Assembly: GCA_029624675.1 (NCBI GenBank)
Contig: JARSSP010000044.1
Location: 270,897-334,896, forward strand
Direction: 5' to 3'
Origin: Candidatus Contendibacter sp.
GTDB lineage: Bacteria > Pseudomonadota > Gammaproteobacteria > Competibacterales > Competibacteraceae
Length of the DNA: 64,000 nucleotides
Part shown: positions 10,129 to 19,717 of the stretch, one piece after another
Layout of the letters: each line of letters opens with the position of its first letter
How positions within the stretch are numbered: the stretch's first letter is position 1
Made by a program: the position numbers and the translations under genes
The notes under the pieces: model-generated
What the model was told of the DNA's origin: nothing
Database searches by the model: none
The model's input: only the letters and a program-made list of their open reading frames with translations

Positions 10129-11097
10129 GTGGCAGCCAAAGTCGCGGTGATCATTGTGAATTTCAACAGCGGATTTCTGCTTGACCAGTGCCTGCGTCAT
10201 CTGCGCGCTCAAACTCGGCGCCCGGAGCGGGTGATCGTGGTCGACAACGCCAGTCACGACGGTTCGGCCGACCGGATAGAGCATGACTATTCGGGGGTGG
10301 AAGTCGTTCGGCTGGACCGCAACCTGGGATTTGCCGCGGCCAACAATCTGGCAGCGCGACGAGCAGGCGAGGTGGAATGGCTAGCGCTGCTCAATCCAGA
10401 TGCATTTCCGGAGCCGGAATGGCTGGAGCGTTTCTTGACCGCGACGGCGACTTGTCCTGATTGCGCCAGCTTCGGCGCACGATTGCTGGATGCGAGCGAC
10501 CCTGGCCGCCTGGATGGAACCGGCGATGTCTATCACGTCAGCGGCTTGGCTTGGCGGCGCGATCATGGCCAACCAGTCGCGGCGGGGGCGAGCGAGGGCG
10601 GGGAAATTTTCGCACCCTGCGCGGCGGCGGCGCTGTATCGCCGCGAAGCGTTTTTCGAGGCGGGCGGCTTCGACGAGGATTATTTTTGTTATTTCGAGGA
10701 CGTTGACTTGGGATTTCGGCTGCGGTTGCTAGGTCATGGCTGCCGATATGTCCCGGATGCGGTGGTCCGGCATGTCGGCTCGGCGGTGACGGGTCGGCGC
10801 AGCGCGTTTTCGCTCTATCACGGTCATCGCAATCTGGTCTGGACCTGGTGCAAGAACATGCCCGGTCCGCTGTTCTGGCTGTACCTGCCGTGGCATCTGC
10901 TGCTCAATCTGGTGGCTCTGTCGTGGTTCGCCTTGCGCGGCCAAGGCCTTACGCTGCTGCGCGCCAAATGGGACGCCTTGCGCGGCCTACCGCGTTGCTG
11001 GCGGCGGCGCGACGCGATTCAATCGCGACGCCGGGTCTCCTGCTGGGCGCTGCGGCGCGCGATGAGTCGTGGTCCGCTGGTGCTTTGGAGAAGGTAA
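10129..11097 (+). CDS. GT2 family glycosyltransferase (rhamnosyltransferase-like)
   Basis: 322 aa. Motifs are VAVIIVNFNSGFLLDQCL, VVDNASHDGSAD, the metal-binding region LLNPDAFPEPEWLE, and CYFEDVDLGFRLRLLGHG followed by HGHRNLVWTWCKNMP. This C-terminal pattern is typical of dTDP-rhamnosyl-type GT2 enzymes with a short membrane-proximal tail. The start is GTG 10129, preceded by GGAG; nearby ATGs are out of frame. GC content returns here to the high level of the core. It precedes the methyltransferase gene by 10 bp. Confidence 0.88.
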   Translation: MAAKVAVIIVNFNSGFLLDQCLRHLRAQTRRPERVIVVDNASHDGSADRIEHDYSGVEVVRLDRNLGFAAANNLAARRAGEVEWLALLNPDAFPEPEWLERFLTATATCPDCASFGARLLDASDPGRLDGTGDVYHVSGLAWRRDHGQPVAAGASEGGEIFAPCAAAALYRREAFFEAGGFDEDYFCYFEDVDLGFRLRLLGHGCRYVPDAVVRHVGSAVTGRRSAFSLYHGHRNLVWTWCKNMPGPLFWLYLPWHLLLNLVALSWFALRGQGLTLLRAKWDALRGLPRCWRRRDAIQSRRRVSCWALRRAMSRGPLVLWRR

Positions 11098-11107
11098 AGG
11101 CTCATCC

Positions 11108-12610
11108 ATGTCCCACGTCTATCGTCGTCCCCTGGACCCGGACAGCCAGGATTCCTTGGCCAAACTTGCTCGTCTGGTTCGGCCGGCCAGTCGGGTACTC
11201 GATTTGGGCGCCGGACCCGGCGTGCTAGGCCGCTATCTGGCGGAGCGACTCAGCTGCGCGCTGGATGGGGTCGAAAGCAATCCCGCCGCCGCCGCCGAGG
11301 CCGTTCCCTGGTATCGCCGACTGGAGTGCGCCGACCTGGAACGCATCGAACTGGCCGAATATTTCACCGGTTGCCGGTACGATTTCATCATTTGTGCCGA
11401 TATTCTGGAACATCTGCGCCAGCCCGGCGATCTTCTCGCCCAATTGACCGGGTTGCTCGCCCCGAATGGGCGGGTATTGATCTCGATTCCCAATGTGGCT
11501 TACGCGGGGTTGATCGCTGATCTGCTGGCCGGGGAATTTCGCTACCGCCCCGAGGGCCTGCTTGATGAAACCCACCTGCGGTTTTTCACCCTGACGTCGC
11601 TGGGCCGACTGTTGGAACAGTACGGTTTGCAAGTGATCGCGGTGGATGTCGCGTTCCGGGATCTGCACGAATCCGAGTTCACCGACCGGCATTGGGACGC
11701 ACTCCCGCCGGCGTTGACCCGCGTGCTGTTGGGCCGGCCCGAAGCGCTGGTCTATCAGTTCATCGTCGCCGCCACCGCCGCGTCCGAAAGCGTCGAAGCT
11801 GTCCCATTGAGCTTCGTTTCCCCACCTCCCGAGTTGCGGTTTGCTTGCCAACTGTTCTGGCGAACGACGGGAGAGCCTTATCGGGAGCACGCCAGCAGCG
11901 TTGCCTGGGGCCGGCTGGGCGATGCCCGCCAGTGCGTGGCGTTGCCACTGCCCCCCTTGCCGACTCCACCCGAGACATTGCGACTGGATCTGGCCGATCG
12001 ACCGGGACTGATGCGGCTACATGCGCTGGCCTTGTACGACGCCACCAATCGGTTGTTGTGGGAATGGGATGGCCGACGCGACAGCTTGGCGACGCAACCC
12101 GGCCAGCAGTTGGCTTTCGCGGAACCGGTTTTGTCGTTCGGGGTAACGGCGCTGCTAGTCGGTGAAGACCCCTGCCTGGAGCTGCCGATTCCCCCCACGG
12201 CGCTGGTCGAACTGCGGGAAGGCGGCCAGTTGCGCCTGGAACTATCCTGGCCGATGTCGCTGGACTATCTAGCCCTAGTTCAGGATTGCATTCCGCGCCG
12301 GGACGCTGAAGCGGCGCGGGTCGATCTGGCGCGGCGCGAAGAGGCACTGAAGGCTAGCGTGACGGCGTTGATGGAACGGAATGCTGGGTTGGAATCCGCG
12401 CTGGCGGCGCGAAGCGCGCGTGAGATTGAGCTGGAAGCGGAATTGACGGCGTTGGCGACGCGCACGGCGGAATGGGAACGACAGGCGGACGCCTTGCGGG
12501 CGCGGTTGAACGAACAAAGCGTCGAACTGGCTCGATTGCGAGCCCTCTTGCAACGCTCGTGGCGCGAGCGATTGTGGGCCAGATTACAACGCTGGCGTGG
12601 TCGCGCATGA
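11108..12610 (+). CDS. SAM-dependent methyltransferase with C-terminal coiled coil
   Basis: 500 aa. The N-terminal class I methyltransferase domain shows motif I VLDLGAGPGVLGRYLAE (about 30-46) and DFIICADILEHLRQPGDLL, then LLAPNGRVLISIPN. The middle (about 240-400) is unassigned beta-rich sequence. The last about 100 residues are Ala/Glu/Arg-rich heptads, a predicted coiled coil. The organisation resembles chain-terminating or tailoring methyltransferases of ABC-exported glycans (WbdD-type with a coiled-coil ruler), but no kinase domain is visible. ATG 11108 was chosen over an in-frame upstream start inside the previous gene because GGAGAAGG precedes it. Confidence 0.82.
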   Translation: MSHVYRRPLDPDSQDSLAKLARLVRPASRVLDLGAGPGVLGRYLAERLSCALDGVESNPAAAAEAVPWYRRLECADLERIELAEYFTGCRYDFIICADILEHLRQPGDLLAQLTGLLAPNGRVLISIPNVAYAGLIADLLAGEFRYRPEGLLDETHLRFFTLTSLGRLLEQYGLQVIAVDVAFRDLHESEFTDRHWDALPPALTRVLLGRPEALVYQFIVAATAASESVEAVPLSFVSPPPELRFACQLFWRTTGEPYREHASSVAWGRLGDARQCVALPLPPLPTPPETLRLDLADRPGLMRLHALALYDATNRLLWEWDGRRDSLATQPGQQLAFAEPVLSFGVTALLVGEDPCLELPIPPTALVELREGGQLRLELSWPMSLDYLALVQDCIPRRDAEAARVDLARREEALKASVTALMERNAGLESALAARSAREIELEAELTALATRTAEWERQADALRARLNEQSVELARLRALLQRSWRERLWARLQRWRGRA

Positions 12611-13428
12611 CATCGCTGGCGATTTCGATTGTCACCCATGCTCCGGACTTGGCTTTGTTGACCCAAGAGCTGGACCATCTCGGTCGGGCCTTGCGCCACG
12701 CCAGCCAGCGGGGCGCTTTGACCGAGGCCAGAGTGGTGTTGGTGGACAACGGTCCGGGAACTGGCTGGCGCGGGCCGTTGCGACAGGGGTTGGACGCAGC
12801 CGCGCTGCCCGCCGCCACCGAATTGCTGAGCGGTCATGGCAACGTCGGTTATGGCGCCGGTCATAATTTGGCGCTGCGGGCTTGCGATGGTGAGATTCAC
12901 CTGCTTCTCAATCCCGACGTGCTGCTGGAAGAGGATGCGCTTGGGGCGGGACTGGCGTTTCTGGCCTCGCACCCCGAGGTCGGCCTGGTCACGCCAGCGG
13001 CTTGGGGGGGAGACGGCCAGCGACAATATCTGTGCAAGCGTTATCCGACCGTGCTGGATCTGGCGCTGCGCGGCTTCGCGCCGGCTGGGTTGCGGCGGCG
13101 CTTCCAGGCCCGGCTGGATCGGTACGAATTGCGCGATCAGACCGGCGACGAGGTATTCTGGGATCCACCCATCGTCAGTGGCTGTTTCATGCTCTGCCGG
13201 CGGGCGGCGCTGGACCAGGTGGGTGGATTCCGGCCAGAGTATTTTTTGTATTTCGAGGATTTTGATTTGAGCTTGCGGTTGGGGAAGGTGACGCACTTGG
13301 CCTACGTTCCCCAGGTTCGCGTCATCCATCGGGGAGGGCACGCCGCCCGCAAGGGCTTGCGTCACATTGGGCTGTTTCTGCGCGCGGCGACGATGTTCTT
13401 CGACCGGTACGGTTGGCGGTGGTGGTAG
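12607..13428 (+). CDS. GT2 family glycosyltransferase
   Basis: 273 aa. It contains LAISIVTHAPDLALLTQEL, a GHGNVGYGAGHNLALRAC donor-binding segment, the acidic motif LLNPDVLLEEDAL and the C-terminal FLYFEDFDLSLRLGKV. It belongs to the same broad rhamnosyl/WcaA-like group as the gene at 10129. The ATG at 12607 overlaps the TGA of the methyltransferase gene (ATGA), so the two are translationally coupled. A longer in-frame extension upstream runs antisense-like through the methyltransferase and was rejected. Confidence 0.87.
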   Translation: MTSLAISIVTHAPDLALLTQELDHLGRALRHASQRGALTEARVVLVDNGPGTGWRGPLRQGLDAAALPAATELLSGHGNVGYGAGHNLALRACDGEIHLLLNPDVLLEEDALGAGLAFLASHPEVGLVTPAAWGGDGQRQYLCKRYPTVLDLALRGFAPAGLRRRFQARLDRYELRDQTGDEVFWDPPIVSGCFMLCRRAALDQVGGFRPEYFLYFEDFDLSLRLGKVTHLAYVPQVRVIHRGGHAARKGLRHIGLFLRAATMFFDRYGWRWW

Positions 13429-14420
13429 CGGCGGATTTTTTCCAGGATCGGCCCGTGCTGGTGACCGGCGGGACCGGTTTCATCGGTCGCCGGTTGGCGA
13501 TGACGTTGCGAGAACGCGGCGCAAGAGTACGGGCGCTGGTTCGCCTGGAGCGCGCGATGTCGTCGGACTGGAGCGGCGTGGAAATTGCCATCGGCGACTT
13601 GGCTGATGCCGCCAGTCTAGCCCGTGCCTGTGTCGGGATCGACACCGTGATCCATGCCGCCGGGTTCGCTCATGCCGACGCGGCGGCCACGCCGGAGTTC
13701 GCGGCCCGGCACTGGGCGATCAATGCCGAGGGAACCTTTCGCCTGCTCGACGCGGCCGTGACGGCTCAGGTCGAACGGTTCGTTCATCTCAGCAGCGTCA
13801 AAGCGGTGGGCGAACCGGGGTCGCGTTGCGTGGACGAAGGCTGGGACGCACCGCCGGAAACGCCCTATGGCCGGGCCAAGCGCGCCGCCGAGGAACAAGT
13901 TCTTCTGGTGGGCCGTCAAGCCGGATTGCACGCGGTCAATCTGCGTCCGGCGCTGGTTTACGGATTGGGGATGAAGGCCAATCTGGCGCGCTTGCTCGAA
14001 GCGGTGCGTCGCGGCTGGCTACCGCCACTGCCGGAAACCGGCAATCGCCGCTCGCTGGTTCATGTGGACGATGTGTGTCAGGCGGCGGCGCTGGCCGCCG
14101 CGCATCCAGCCGCGCGAGGTCAAACCTATCTGGTGACCGATGGCCAACCGTATTCGGGACGGGAACTGTATCTGACGATCCGCCGGGCGCTGGGATACAC
14201 CGCGCCACGCTGGGTAGTTCCGGCAAGCGTGCTTTATGGAGCGGCAGCGCTGGCGGATGGCGCGCTATGGTTGACTGGTCGCCGGGATCGGCGGGCTGAG
14301 GCGGCGCTGGACAAGTTGCTAAGTTGGGCCTGCTACGATTCCACGCGGATCAAGCAGGAACTGGGTTACTGGCCAAACTGGACGTTTCAGCGCTATTGCG
14401 AGACGGGGTTATGGCAATGA
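13419..14420 (+). CDS. NAD(P)-dependent sugar epimerase/dehydratase (extended SDR)
   Basis: About 333 aa. The Rossmann motif VLVTGGTGFIGRRLA lies at the N-terminus, the catalytic YGRAKRAAEE (Y-x3-K) at mid-length, and RPALVYGLGMKANLARL follows as in UDP-glucose 4-epimerase-like SDRs. It probably makes or modifies a nucleotide- or lipid-linked sugar for the locus. The start is uncertain: there is no ATG, and TTG 13413, GTG 13419 and GTG 13422 are the choices, all overlapping the previous gene by a few codons. The end overlaps the next gene by 10 bp. Confidence 0.87.
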   Translation: MVVAADFFQDRPVLVTGGTGFIGRRLAMTLRERGARVRALVRLERAMSSDWSGVEIAIGDLADAASLARACVGIDTVIHAAGFAHADAAATPEFAARHWAINAEGTFRLLDAAVTAQVERFVHLSSVKAVGEPGSRCVDEGWDAPPETPYGRAKRAAEEQVLLVGRQAGLHAVNLRPALVYGLGMKANLARLLEAVRRGWLPPLPETGNRRSLVHVDDVCQAAALAAAHPAARGQTYLVTDGQPYSGRELYLTIRRALGYTAPRWVVPASVLYGAAALADGALWLTGRRDRRAEAALDKLLSWACYDSTRIKQELGYWPNWTFQRYCETGLWQ

Positions 14421-15625
14421 CGCGAACGATGGGGACGCGAATTTTTCTTCGCCAGATACAACCGTTTTGGCGTTGGCTGCTGGCGGTGTTGGGTGGGGCC
14501 TTGCTGGCGGTATTGGCGCTGGTGCTGTTTTATCTGCTGGGCGGCTTGGCGGTGGTGGCGCCACCGGTGGTCTTGCCGGGCGCCAAGCTGCAACTGGTCA
14601 GCGGCCAGGGAGAATCCACACCCACCGGGCTGGAAATTCGCCAGGTCGGCCCACAGGGGTGGGCGGCGGCGCGGGGGGCGGCCCGGATGGCGCCAGCAGC
14701 GTTGTATCGTCAGTTCGCGTGGCGTATCGACGGTCTGCAACCCGGTAGCGAGATACGGCTGGTCTGGGCGACAGCCGCCGATCCCAAAACCTCGCGCGAG
14801 CGGGTGTTGCCCCTGGCGGGTTCCGACGAAGGCGTGCTGGATTTGGGGGCGGAACCGGGCTGGCAAGATCGCATCGCCGGCATCGGCCTAGCGGTGCGCG
14901 GGCCACTGTCGCAACTGTTGGTGGTCCGCCACTTGGAGCTGCGGCCGGTGGTCCCCACCGTGGATGCGTTGCTGCGCGGGATGGTCGAGGACTGGACGGC
15001 ATCCGAGGACTGGAGTCAGCGGTCGATCAACTACTACTCGGGCGCGCCGCTGAACGCGCTGTTTCCGCCGGTGGTGATGGTGGCATTGTGGGTGGGGTTC
15101 GGCGCGGCGCTACAAGCGCTGTTCAGTCGGCCGCGCCGCGCGCCAGGCGCGTTATTGCCTTATGTCGCCTTGTTCCTGCTGGGCTGGCTAGCGCTGGATG
15201 CGCGCTGGCAATGGGATCTGGGCCAGCGCTTGACGCAAACCGCGAGGGATTTCGCCGGTAAAAACGTAGAGGAGCGGCGATTGGCGGCGTTGGACGGCGA
15301 GTTTTACCGCTTTCTGCGGGAGGTGCGTCAGCGGTTGCCGGAACGACCAGCGCGGCTGTTCATCGTCAGCGCCGACCCCGCTGGCTTCTGGGCGGGCCGC
15401 GCGCGCTACCATCTGTTGCCGCATAACGGCTATGCCGGATTCGCCCGCTTGCCGCCCCCCGACGCGGCACGCGCCGGCGATTATGTTTTGATCCTGTCGC
15501 CGTTCGCCGGGGCACGCTACGTTCCCGAACGGCGAATGTTGGAGGAAGAAAACACGAGATTGGCGGTGGAAATGCTGCACCGCGCCGACCTAGGCGCGCT
15601 GTTTCGGATTCGGGGGGGAACGTGA
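14411..15625 (+). CDS. Membrane protein of unknown function in glycan locus
   Basis: 404 aa. A strongly hydrophobic helix lies at about 16-46. It is followed by a soluble segment, two closely spaced hydrophobic helices (about 215-275) and a soluble C-terminal part with FYRFLREVRQRLPERP and RARYHLLPHNGYAGF. No family is recognised. The topology resembles accessory proteins encoded with GT-C-type polymer enzymes, and it overlaps the multi-spanning gene at 15622 by 4 bp, so the two products probably work together. ATG 14411 overlaps the stop of the epimerase gene. Confidence 0.7.
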   Translation: MAMTRTMGTRIFLRQIQPFWRWLLAVLGGALLAVLALVLFYLLGGLAVVAPPVVLPGAKLQLVSGQGESTPTGLEIRQVGPQGWAAARGAARMAPAALYRQFAWRIDGLQPGSEIRLVWATAADPKTSRERVLPLAGSDEGVLDLGAEPGWQDRIAGIGLAVRGPLSQLLVVRHLELRPVVPTVDALLRGMVEDWTASEDWSQRSINYYSGAPLNALFPPVVMVALWVGFGAALQALFSRPRRAPGALLPYVALFLLGWLALDARWQWDLGQRLTQTARDFAGKNVEERRLAALDGEFYRFLREVRQRLPERPARLFIVSADPAGFWAGRARYHLLPHNGYAGFARLPPPDAARAGDYVLILSPFAGARYVPERRMLEEENTRLAVEMLHRADLGALFRIRGGT

Positions 15626-17127
15626 TCATGGAGTGGTGGCGGGTGGGGTGGGCGCTGGCGATCCCGTGGTTCGCCGGCGCGCTCTGGGTGCGGGCTTTGT
15701 GGCGTGATGCGTCGCCCCCCGGCGTATGGCCGCTGGCGCTGGGCTACGGCGGGCTGCTCGGGTTGCTGGCGGCGACCCTGCTGTTGCGCGTTCAGACCGC
15801 GCTCGGGCTGCCATTGGGTTGGGTCGGTCCCACCCTCGTTCTGGCGCTGCTGGCTCTTGCGGGTGGTAGGCTGGCGTGGCGGCGAACCTCGCTCGATTTC
15901 CCGATCCTGGGTCAGAGAGGGAAAGCCCCGCCAGATCGATCCCTGGACTCTCAGGCTCAAGAAACGACGCCGGAGAGGGAGGCGAAATGGCGACAGGCGC
16001 TGTTCGTGCTCCTGCTGGCTTGGCTGGGGATACGGTTCATCAATTTGGCGCTGGAAGTGTGGTGGCGACCGCTATATCCCTGGGATGCCTGGACCACTTG
16101 GGCGGTTCGACCGCGCGTCTGGTCCGAGTTGGGGCAATTGCTGCCCTTTGTCGATCCTCAGCGCTGGCTGGGTGATGCCACGGGATCGGTCTATACCATC
16201 GAGGCGTGGACCTATCCCCACACCGTGCCCCTGTTGGCACTATGGCCGACCCTAGCCTACGGCGGGTGGAACGAGACCGCTGCCAATCTGCCCTGGCTGG
16301 GCTGCGCGTTGGGATTGGGACTGGGGTTTTACGGGCAGGCGCGACTATGGGGCGCATCAGCCCTGACCGCGTTGGTTTTCACCTGGCTACTCTTATCGTT
16401 GCCGCTGCTGGATACCCATGTCGCCTTGGCCGGGTATGCTGATCTGTGGCTGGCGGCGGTGTTCGGGCTGGCCGCCATCGCGTTTTTCCAGTGGGCGCGA
16501 GATGGCGACCGCCGACAAGGGCTGTTGGCGGTGCTACTGGCCCTGGCTTGTCCACTGGTCAAGCTGGAGGGCGCGGTTTGGCTGCTCCTCTTCATCCCGG
16601 CGTGGCTGGCCGCCCGCCTCGGTGGATGGCGGTTGCTGGCGGTCGCGATCACGGTCACGGCGCTGGGGCTGGGGTGGTGGTGGGTGGGAGGCGTGGCGTT
16701 CAATCCGCCCGGACTGGGCGAGTGGGTGTTGAGGCCGGATTTGATCCAGGTTCCGTATCTGGGCCGGTTCAACCTGGGTTATCGCGGCGGTTGGGACCCG
16801 GTGGTGAAGAATTTCCTGGTTCTGGCCAACTGGCATCTATTGGGGTACTTGGCGCTGATCGCCGCCGGGGTGGCGGTGATAACCGTGATCCGAGGTCGGG
16901 CGGAGCGCTGGTTGCGGGCGGAACTGACCTTCGTTGTCGCCAGTCTCGCGGCCCTGTTCGTGCTGTTTTTCCTGACCGACGCCCAGCGCTGGGCAGAACA
17001 GTACACTAGCATCAATCGGGTAGCCTTGGATTTCGTTCCGGTATTCCTGTTTTGGATATTGACGCTGTTCGAGCAAACCGCCCGCGCCCTCGATCCTGCT
17101 CGGTCAGAAGAGCCGCGTGGCGGTTAG
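15622..17127 (+). CDS. Multi-pass membrane protein, possible GT-C glycosyltransferase
   Basis: About 500 aa with ten or more hydrophobic helices. After the third helix comes the periplasmic-loop motif WRPLYPWDAWTTWAVRP, and then EAWTYPHTVPLLALW. Acidic and aromatic residues there are typical of GT-C enzymes that use polyprenyl-phosphate sugars, but this is inference. The start is GTG 15622 (overlapping the previous stop) or ATG 15628. The C-terminal end overlaps the end of the convergent glycosyltransferase gene at 17104 by 24 bp. Confidence 0.7.
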   Translation: MIMEWWRVGWALAIPWFAGALWVRALWRDASPPGVWPLALGYGGLLGLLAATLLLRVQTALGLPLGWVGPTLVLALLALAGGRLAWRRTSLDFPILGQRGKAPPDRSLDSQAQETTPEREAKWRQALFVLLLAWLGIRFINLALEVWWRPLYPWDAWTTWAVRPRVWSELGQLLPFVDPQRWLGDATGSVYTIEAWTYPHTVPLLALWPTLAYGGWNETAANLPWLGCALGLGLGFYGQARLWGASALTALVFTWLLLSLPLLDTHVALAGYADLWLAAVFGLAAIAFFQWARDGDRRQGLLAVLLALACPLVKLEGAVWLLLFIPAWLAARLGGWRLLAVAITVTALGLGWWWVGGVAFNPPGLGEWVLRPDLIQVPYLGRFNLGYRGGWDPVVKNFLVLANWHLLGYLALIAAGVAVITVIRGRAERWLRAELTFVVASLAALFVLFFLTDAQRWAEQYTSINRVALDFVPVFLFWILTLFEQTARALDPARSEEPRGG

Positions 17128-18276
17128 CGTTCGTCGATAAAGTTCCGCCACCGCCGCCGCCACGGGTTCGATGCCAAACCGTTCCCCCAGCGCCGTCGCG
17201 CCTGCCTGACCCAGGGATTGCCGCCGGACGGTATCGTGTTGCAGTTCCCGCAGCGCCGCCGCCAGTTCGGCGGAATCGCCCGGCGGGACGAGCAGTCCAT
17301 GGCCGGCCTGGCGCACCACCCAACCGGCCCCGGAGCCGGGAATGTCGCCCACCACCACCGGCTTGCCGAACCGCATCGCCTCCAACAGCACCAAACCGAA
17401 TGCCTCGGTGCGTTCCAGCGACGGCAGGCAAAGCACATCGCAACGGGCCAGCAGGGCGTTGAGATCGGGTTCCGGCTGAAACCCCGGCAGGCGCACCCGC
17501 TCGCCCAGACCCAGCGTTTGGATCAGCGTTTCCAGCCGCGCCCGCCGTTCGCCGGTCCCCACGATCAACACCCGGCTGTCCGGCAGATCGGCGGCGGCTT
17601 GGATCAGCACCTCGTGGCCCTTGTAATAGGTCAGCCGCCCGATGGCGAGCACCCGAAAACGCGCATCGCCCCACAGCGTCCCGGCGCGGGCCAGCACCGC
17701 TGGCTCGGGGGTGGGGATACGGTTCGGGTTGAGACCGAGCGGAACGATGTGGCAACGCTCCCGCCACGGCGCCAAGGCGGCGCTGGCGTCCAGATAGGGC
17801 GGTGAAGTGGCGATCACTGCTCGGCTGGCGGCGAGCAGGTGCTGCTCGAACGGTCGGTAGAATCGGTAGGCCAGCGCCAGCCGGCGGTCGAGCAGGGATG
17901 CCACCACGTCGGCATGCCAGTGCAAGACCCACGGCAACCGGCGCGCGGCGGGAACCGCCAATGCCCAGAACGCCGAGGTGTTGGGCAGGTGCAGGTGCAA
18001 TAGGTCGGGGCGGAACTCGCGGATCGCTCGGGCCAGCCAGAACGGGAACCGGGGGCTGACCGGCGCGTAGAGCAATCGGCCGTGACAGGGTGTGCGATAA
18101 ACCGGAATAGTGGCGTCCGATGCGGGCCACTGGCCACGGCGGCGCGGCTGTTCATCATGCACCAGTGCCGCCGCCGCGATACCCCGTGTTCGCAGGGCGG
18201 GTAGCAGGTCAGCCAGGAAGTGTTCCATGCCACCGGCGAAGGGCGGGTAATATTTGCCGACATGGAGAACGCGCAT
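17104..18276 (-). CDS. GT4 family glycosyltransferase
   Basis: 390 aa GT-B enzyme. The N-terminus reads LHVGKYYPPFAGGMEHFLAD, the Gly-rich acceptor loop of GT4. The C-terminal half has VLAIGRLTYYKGHEVLIQA, LPGFQPEPDLNALLARCD and the E-x7-E site ERTEAFGLVLLEAMRFGKP. This is a typical alpha-hexosyltransferase (WecG/PimB/WbaZ style). It is the last gene of a three-gene minus-strand operon whose other members encode a DUF2304 protein and a polyprenyl-phosphate mannosyltransferase-like GT2; only 3 bp separate it from the DUF2304 gene. Confidence 0.92.
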   Translation of the reverse strand: MRVLHVGKYYPPFAGGMEHFLADLLPALRTRGIAAAALVHDEQPRRRGQWPASDATIPVYRTPCHGRLLYAPVSPRFPFWLARAIREFRPDLLHLHLPNTSAFWALAVPAARRLPWVLHWHADVVASLLDRRLALAYRFYRPFEQHLLAASRAVIATSPPYLDASAALAPWRERCHIVPLGLNPNRIPTPEPAVLARAGTLWGDARFRVLAIGRLTYYKGHEVLIQAAADLPDSRVLIVGTGERRARLETLIQTLGLGERVRLPGFQPEPDLNALLARCDVLCLPSLERTEAFGLVLLEAMRFGKPVVVGDIPGSGAGWVVRQAGHGLLVPPGDSAELAAALRELQHDTVRRQSLGQAGATALGERFGIEPVAAAVAELYRRTLTATRLF

Positions 18277-18279
18277 GGT

Positions 18280-18675
18280 TTATTCAGTGGCCCTGGGAGG
18301 AGGTGGGGGATCGTGTTCCGTGGCGTCCGCTCCATTAGGCTCCGGCGCTTGCGCCTCCAGCATCGCTAATCGCTGGGCCAGCCGGCGAATCAGCCGCTCC
18401 TGCCGGGAGCGCTCCAGGTCCATGGTCAGAATCTTGACCAGCAACATGCTGAAACCGAGCACGATGGCTAGGATCGGGGGATAGCTGATCCCCAGCTTGC
18501 TGGCCAGTAGATCGAACAGACGGGGGAAGAAACCGAGCAGGGCGACGGTCGCGGCGGCGCCGATCCACCACAGTGAATAGGGTCCGTGCAAATGGTCGCG
18601 GCGCACCAGGAACAGGATGACGGCGGCGAGGAGAATGCCTATCGCCATCGAGGTAAGTTGGTAGGTGATCATCAA
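18280..18675 (-). CDS. DUF2304 small membrane protein
   Basis: 131 aa. Three hydrophobic helices (about 5-25, 34-52, 66-86) are followed by a charged amphipathic tail, RSRQERLIRRLAQRLAMLE. The pattern VRRDHLHGPYSLWWI matches DUF2304 proteins, which are almost always encoded beside GT2 dolichol-phosphate-mannose-synthase-like genes, as here. A role as membrane partner of that enzyme is likely but unproven. The C-terminal tail ends in a Pro-rich stretch. Confidence 0.85.
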   Translation of the reverse strand: MMITYQLTSMAIGILLAAVILFLVRRDHLHGPYSLWWIGAAATVALLGFFPRLFDLLASKLGISYPPILAIVLGFSMLLVKILTMDLERSRQERLIRRLAQRLAMLEAQAPEPNGADATEHDPPPPPRATE

Positions 18676-18681
18676 GACGTT

Positions 18682-19389
18682 TTAGTCGGCGGCGGGCGGT
18701 TGTGAGGGATTGAACCCAACCCGGGCGATGCACAGCACGCTGGTTTGCAGCATGTATTTTCCCACAACCCACCACGAGCGGAATATCCGAGAGGCGCCAG
18801 CGGCTCTGGGCTGCATCGCCACCGGCGCCTCGACGATACGCAGGCCCTTGCCGCGCAGGATCAGCAGGACCCCCACGTCCTGATAATCCAGCAGGCTCGC
18901 CTCGCGCGAGGCGAGCGCGTGCATCGCCGCGCGGTTATAGGCGCGAAAGCCCGAGGTGATGTCCTCCAGTTCAAGGCCGGTGAGCCCGCGAAAATAGGAC
19001 CAGGCGAGACGTCGGGCGCGACTGGCGCGCTCGGGAAAGGCGCCTATAGCCACGTCGGCGGCGTCAGTAGTAAGCGGTCGCAGCAGAGCACCGATGTCCT
19101 GGGGGTCGTGTTGGCCGTCGGCATCGAGGGTCACGGCGGTCCGATAACCCTGCCGCAGGGCATGGCGCAGACCGGTCTGAATGGCGCCCCAAGCGCCAAG
19201 TTGGATGGTCAGCGGTAATACCGTGGCCCCGGCACGGCGGGCAATTGGCACCGTTGCATCCGTACTGCAATCGTCGATGACCACAACCGGACAGCGCCAC
19301 AAGCGCCGGACCTGGGCGACGATGTCGCCGACCGTGGCTTCCTCGTTGTGAGCGGGAATGAGGATGACGGTAGAGTTAAGATTGCCCAT
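18682..19389 (-). CDS. GT2 polyprenyl-phosphate glycosyltransferase (DPM synthase-like)
   Basis: 235 aa. Motifs are TVILIPAHNEEATVGDIVAQV, VIDDCSTDATVPIARRAG, the metal/nucleotide motif VTLDADGQHDPQDI and GLTGLELEDITSGFRAYNR, the signature of dolichol-phosphate mannosyltransferase-like enzymes. It is predicted to make a polyprenyl-phosphate-linked hexose at the cytoplasmic face, the donor needed by GT-C proteins such as the candidate at 15622. It is the first gene of the minus-strand trio and diverges from the second OGT gene. Confidence 0.92.
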   Translation of the reverse strand: MGNLNSTVILIPAHNEEATVGDIVAQVRRLWRCPVVVIDDCSTDATVPIARRAGATVLPLTIQLGAWGAIQTGLRHALRQGYRTAVTLDADGQHDPQDIGALLRPLTTDAADVAIGAFPERASRARRLAWSYFRGLTGLELEDITSGFRAYNRAAMHALASREASLLDYQDVGVLLILRGKGLRIVEAPVAMQPRAAGASRIFRSWWVVGKYMLQTSVLCIARVGFNPSQPPAAD

Positions 19390-19717
19390 CGGCCAGCCGT
19401 TTCAGTCCGTCCACGTCCGGTGGAATGGGCACTGACTTCGCCCTTTCGTTCGACGCGCTGTTTTGGAACATGGGGTACTCAGGGAAATTTGTTCTGTGCG
19501 GATCGGGACCGTAGTGTAGCCGATCCATGGCGTCGGTTTTCGGCGTGGGGCGATTTGACCGCCGAGAGCGGCCATCGCTATTTTTACTTCTTGGCAAACC
19601 CAGGCGTTTGACCCATGCTGGGGCACCGCGAACCCAGTCCCTGAACCGTCCGGCGCGGAGGGCGCGCCACGCTGGCGATCCTGAGGACACTTGGCCCAAA
19701 GACCTTGCGGAACCACC
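19390..19717. promoter_or_regulatory. Divergent intergenic region (GT2 operon / second OGT)
   Basis: About 330 bp without a credible gene lie between divergently transcribed glycosylation genes, so promoters for both should be here. I could not identify convincing -35/-10 pairs or a dyad operator by eye. Short open frames crossing it show no family pattern. Confidence 0.4.
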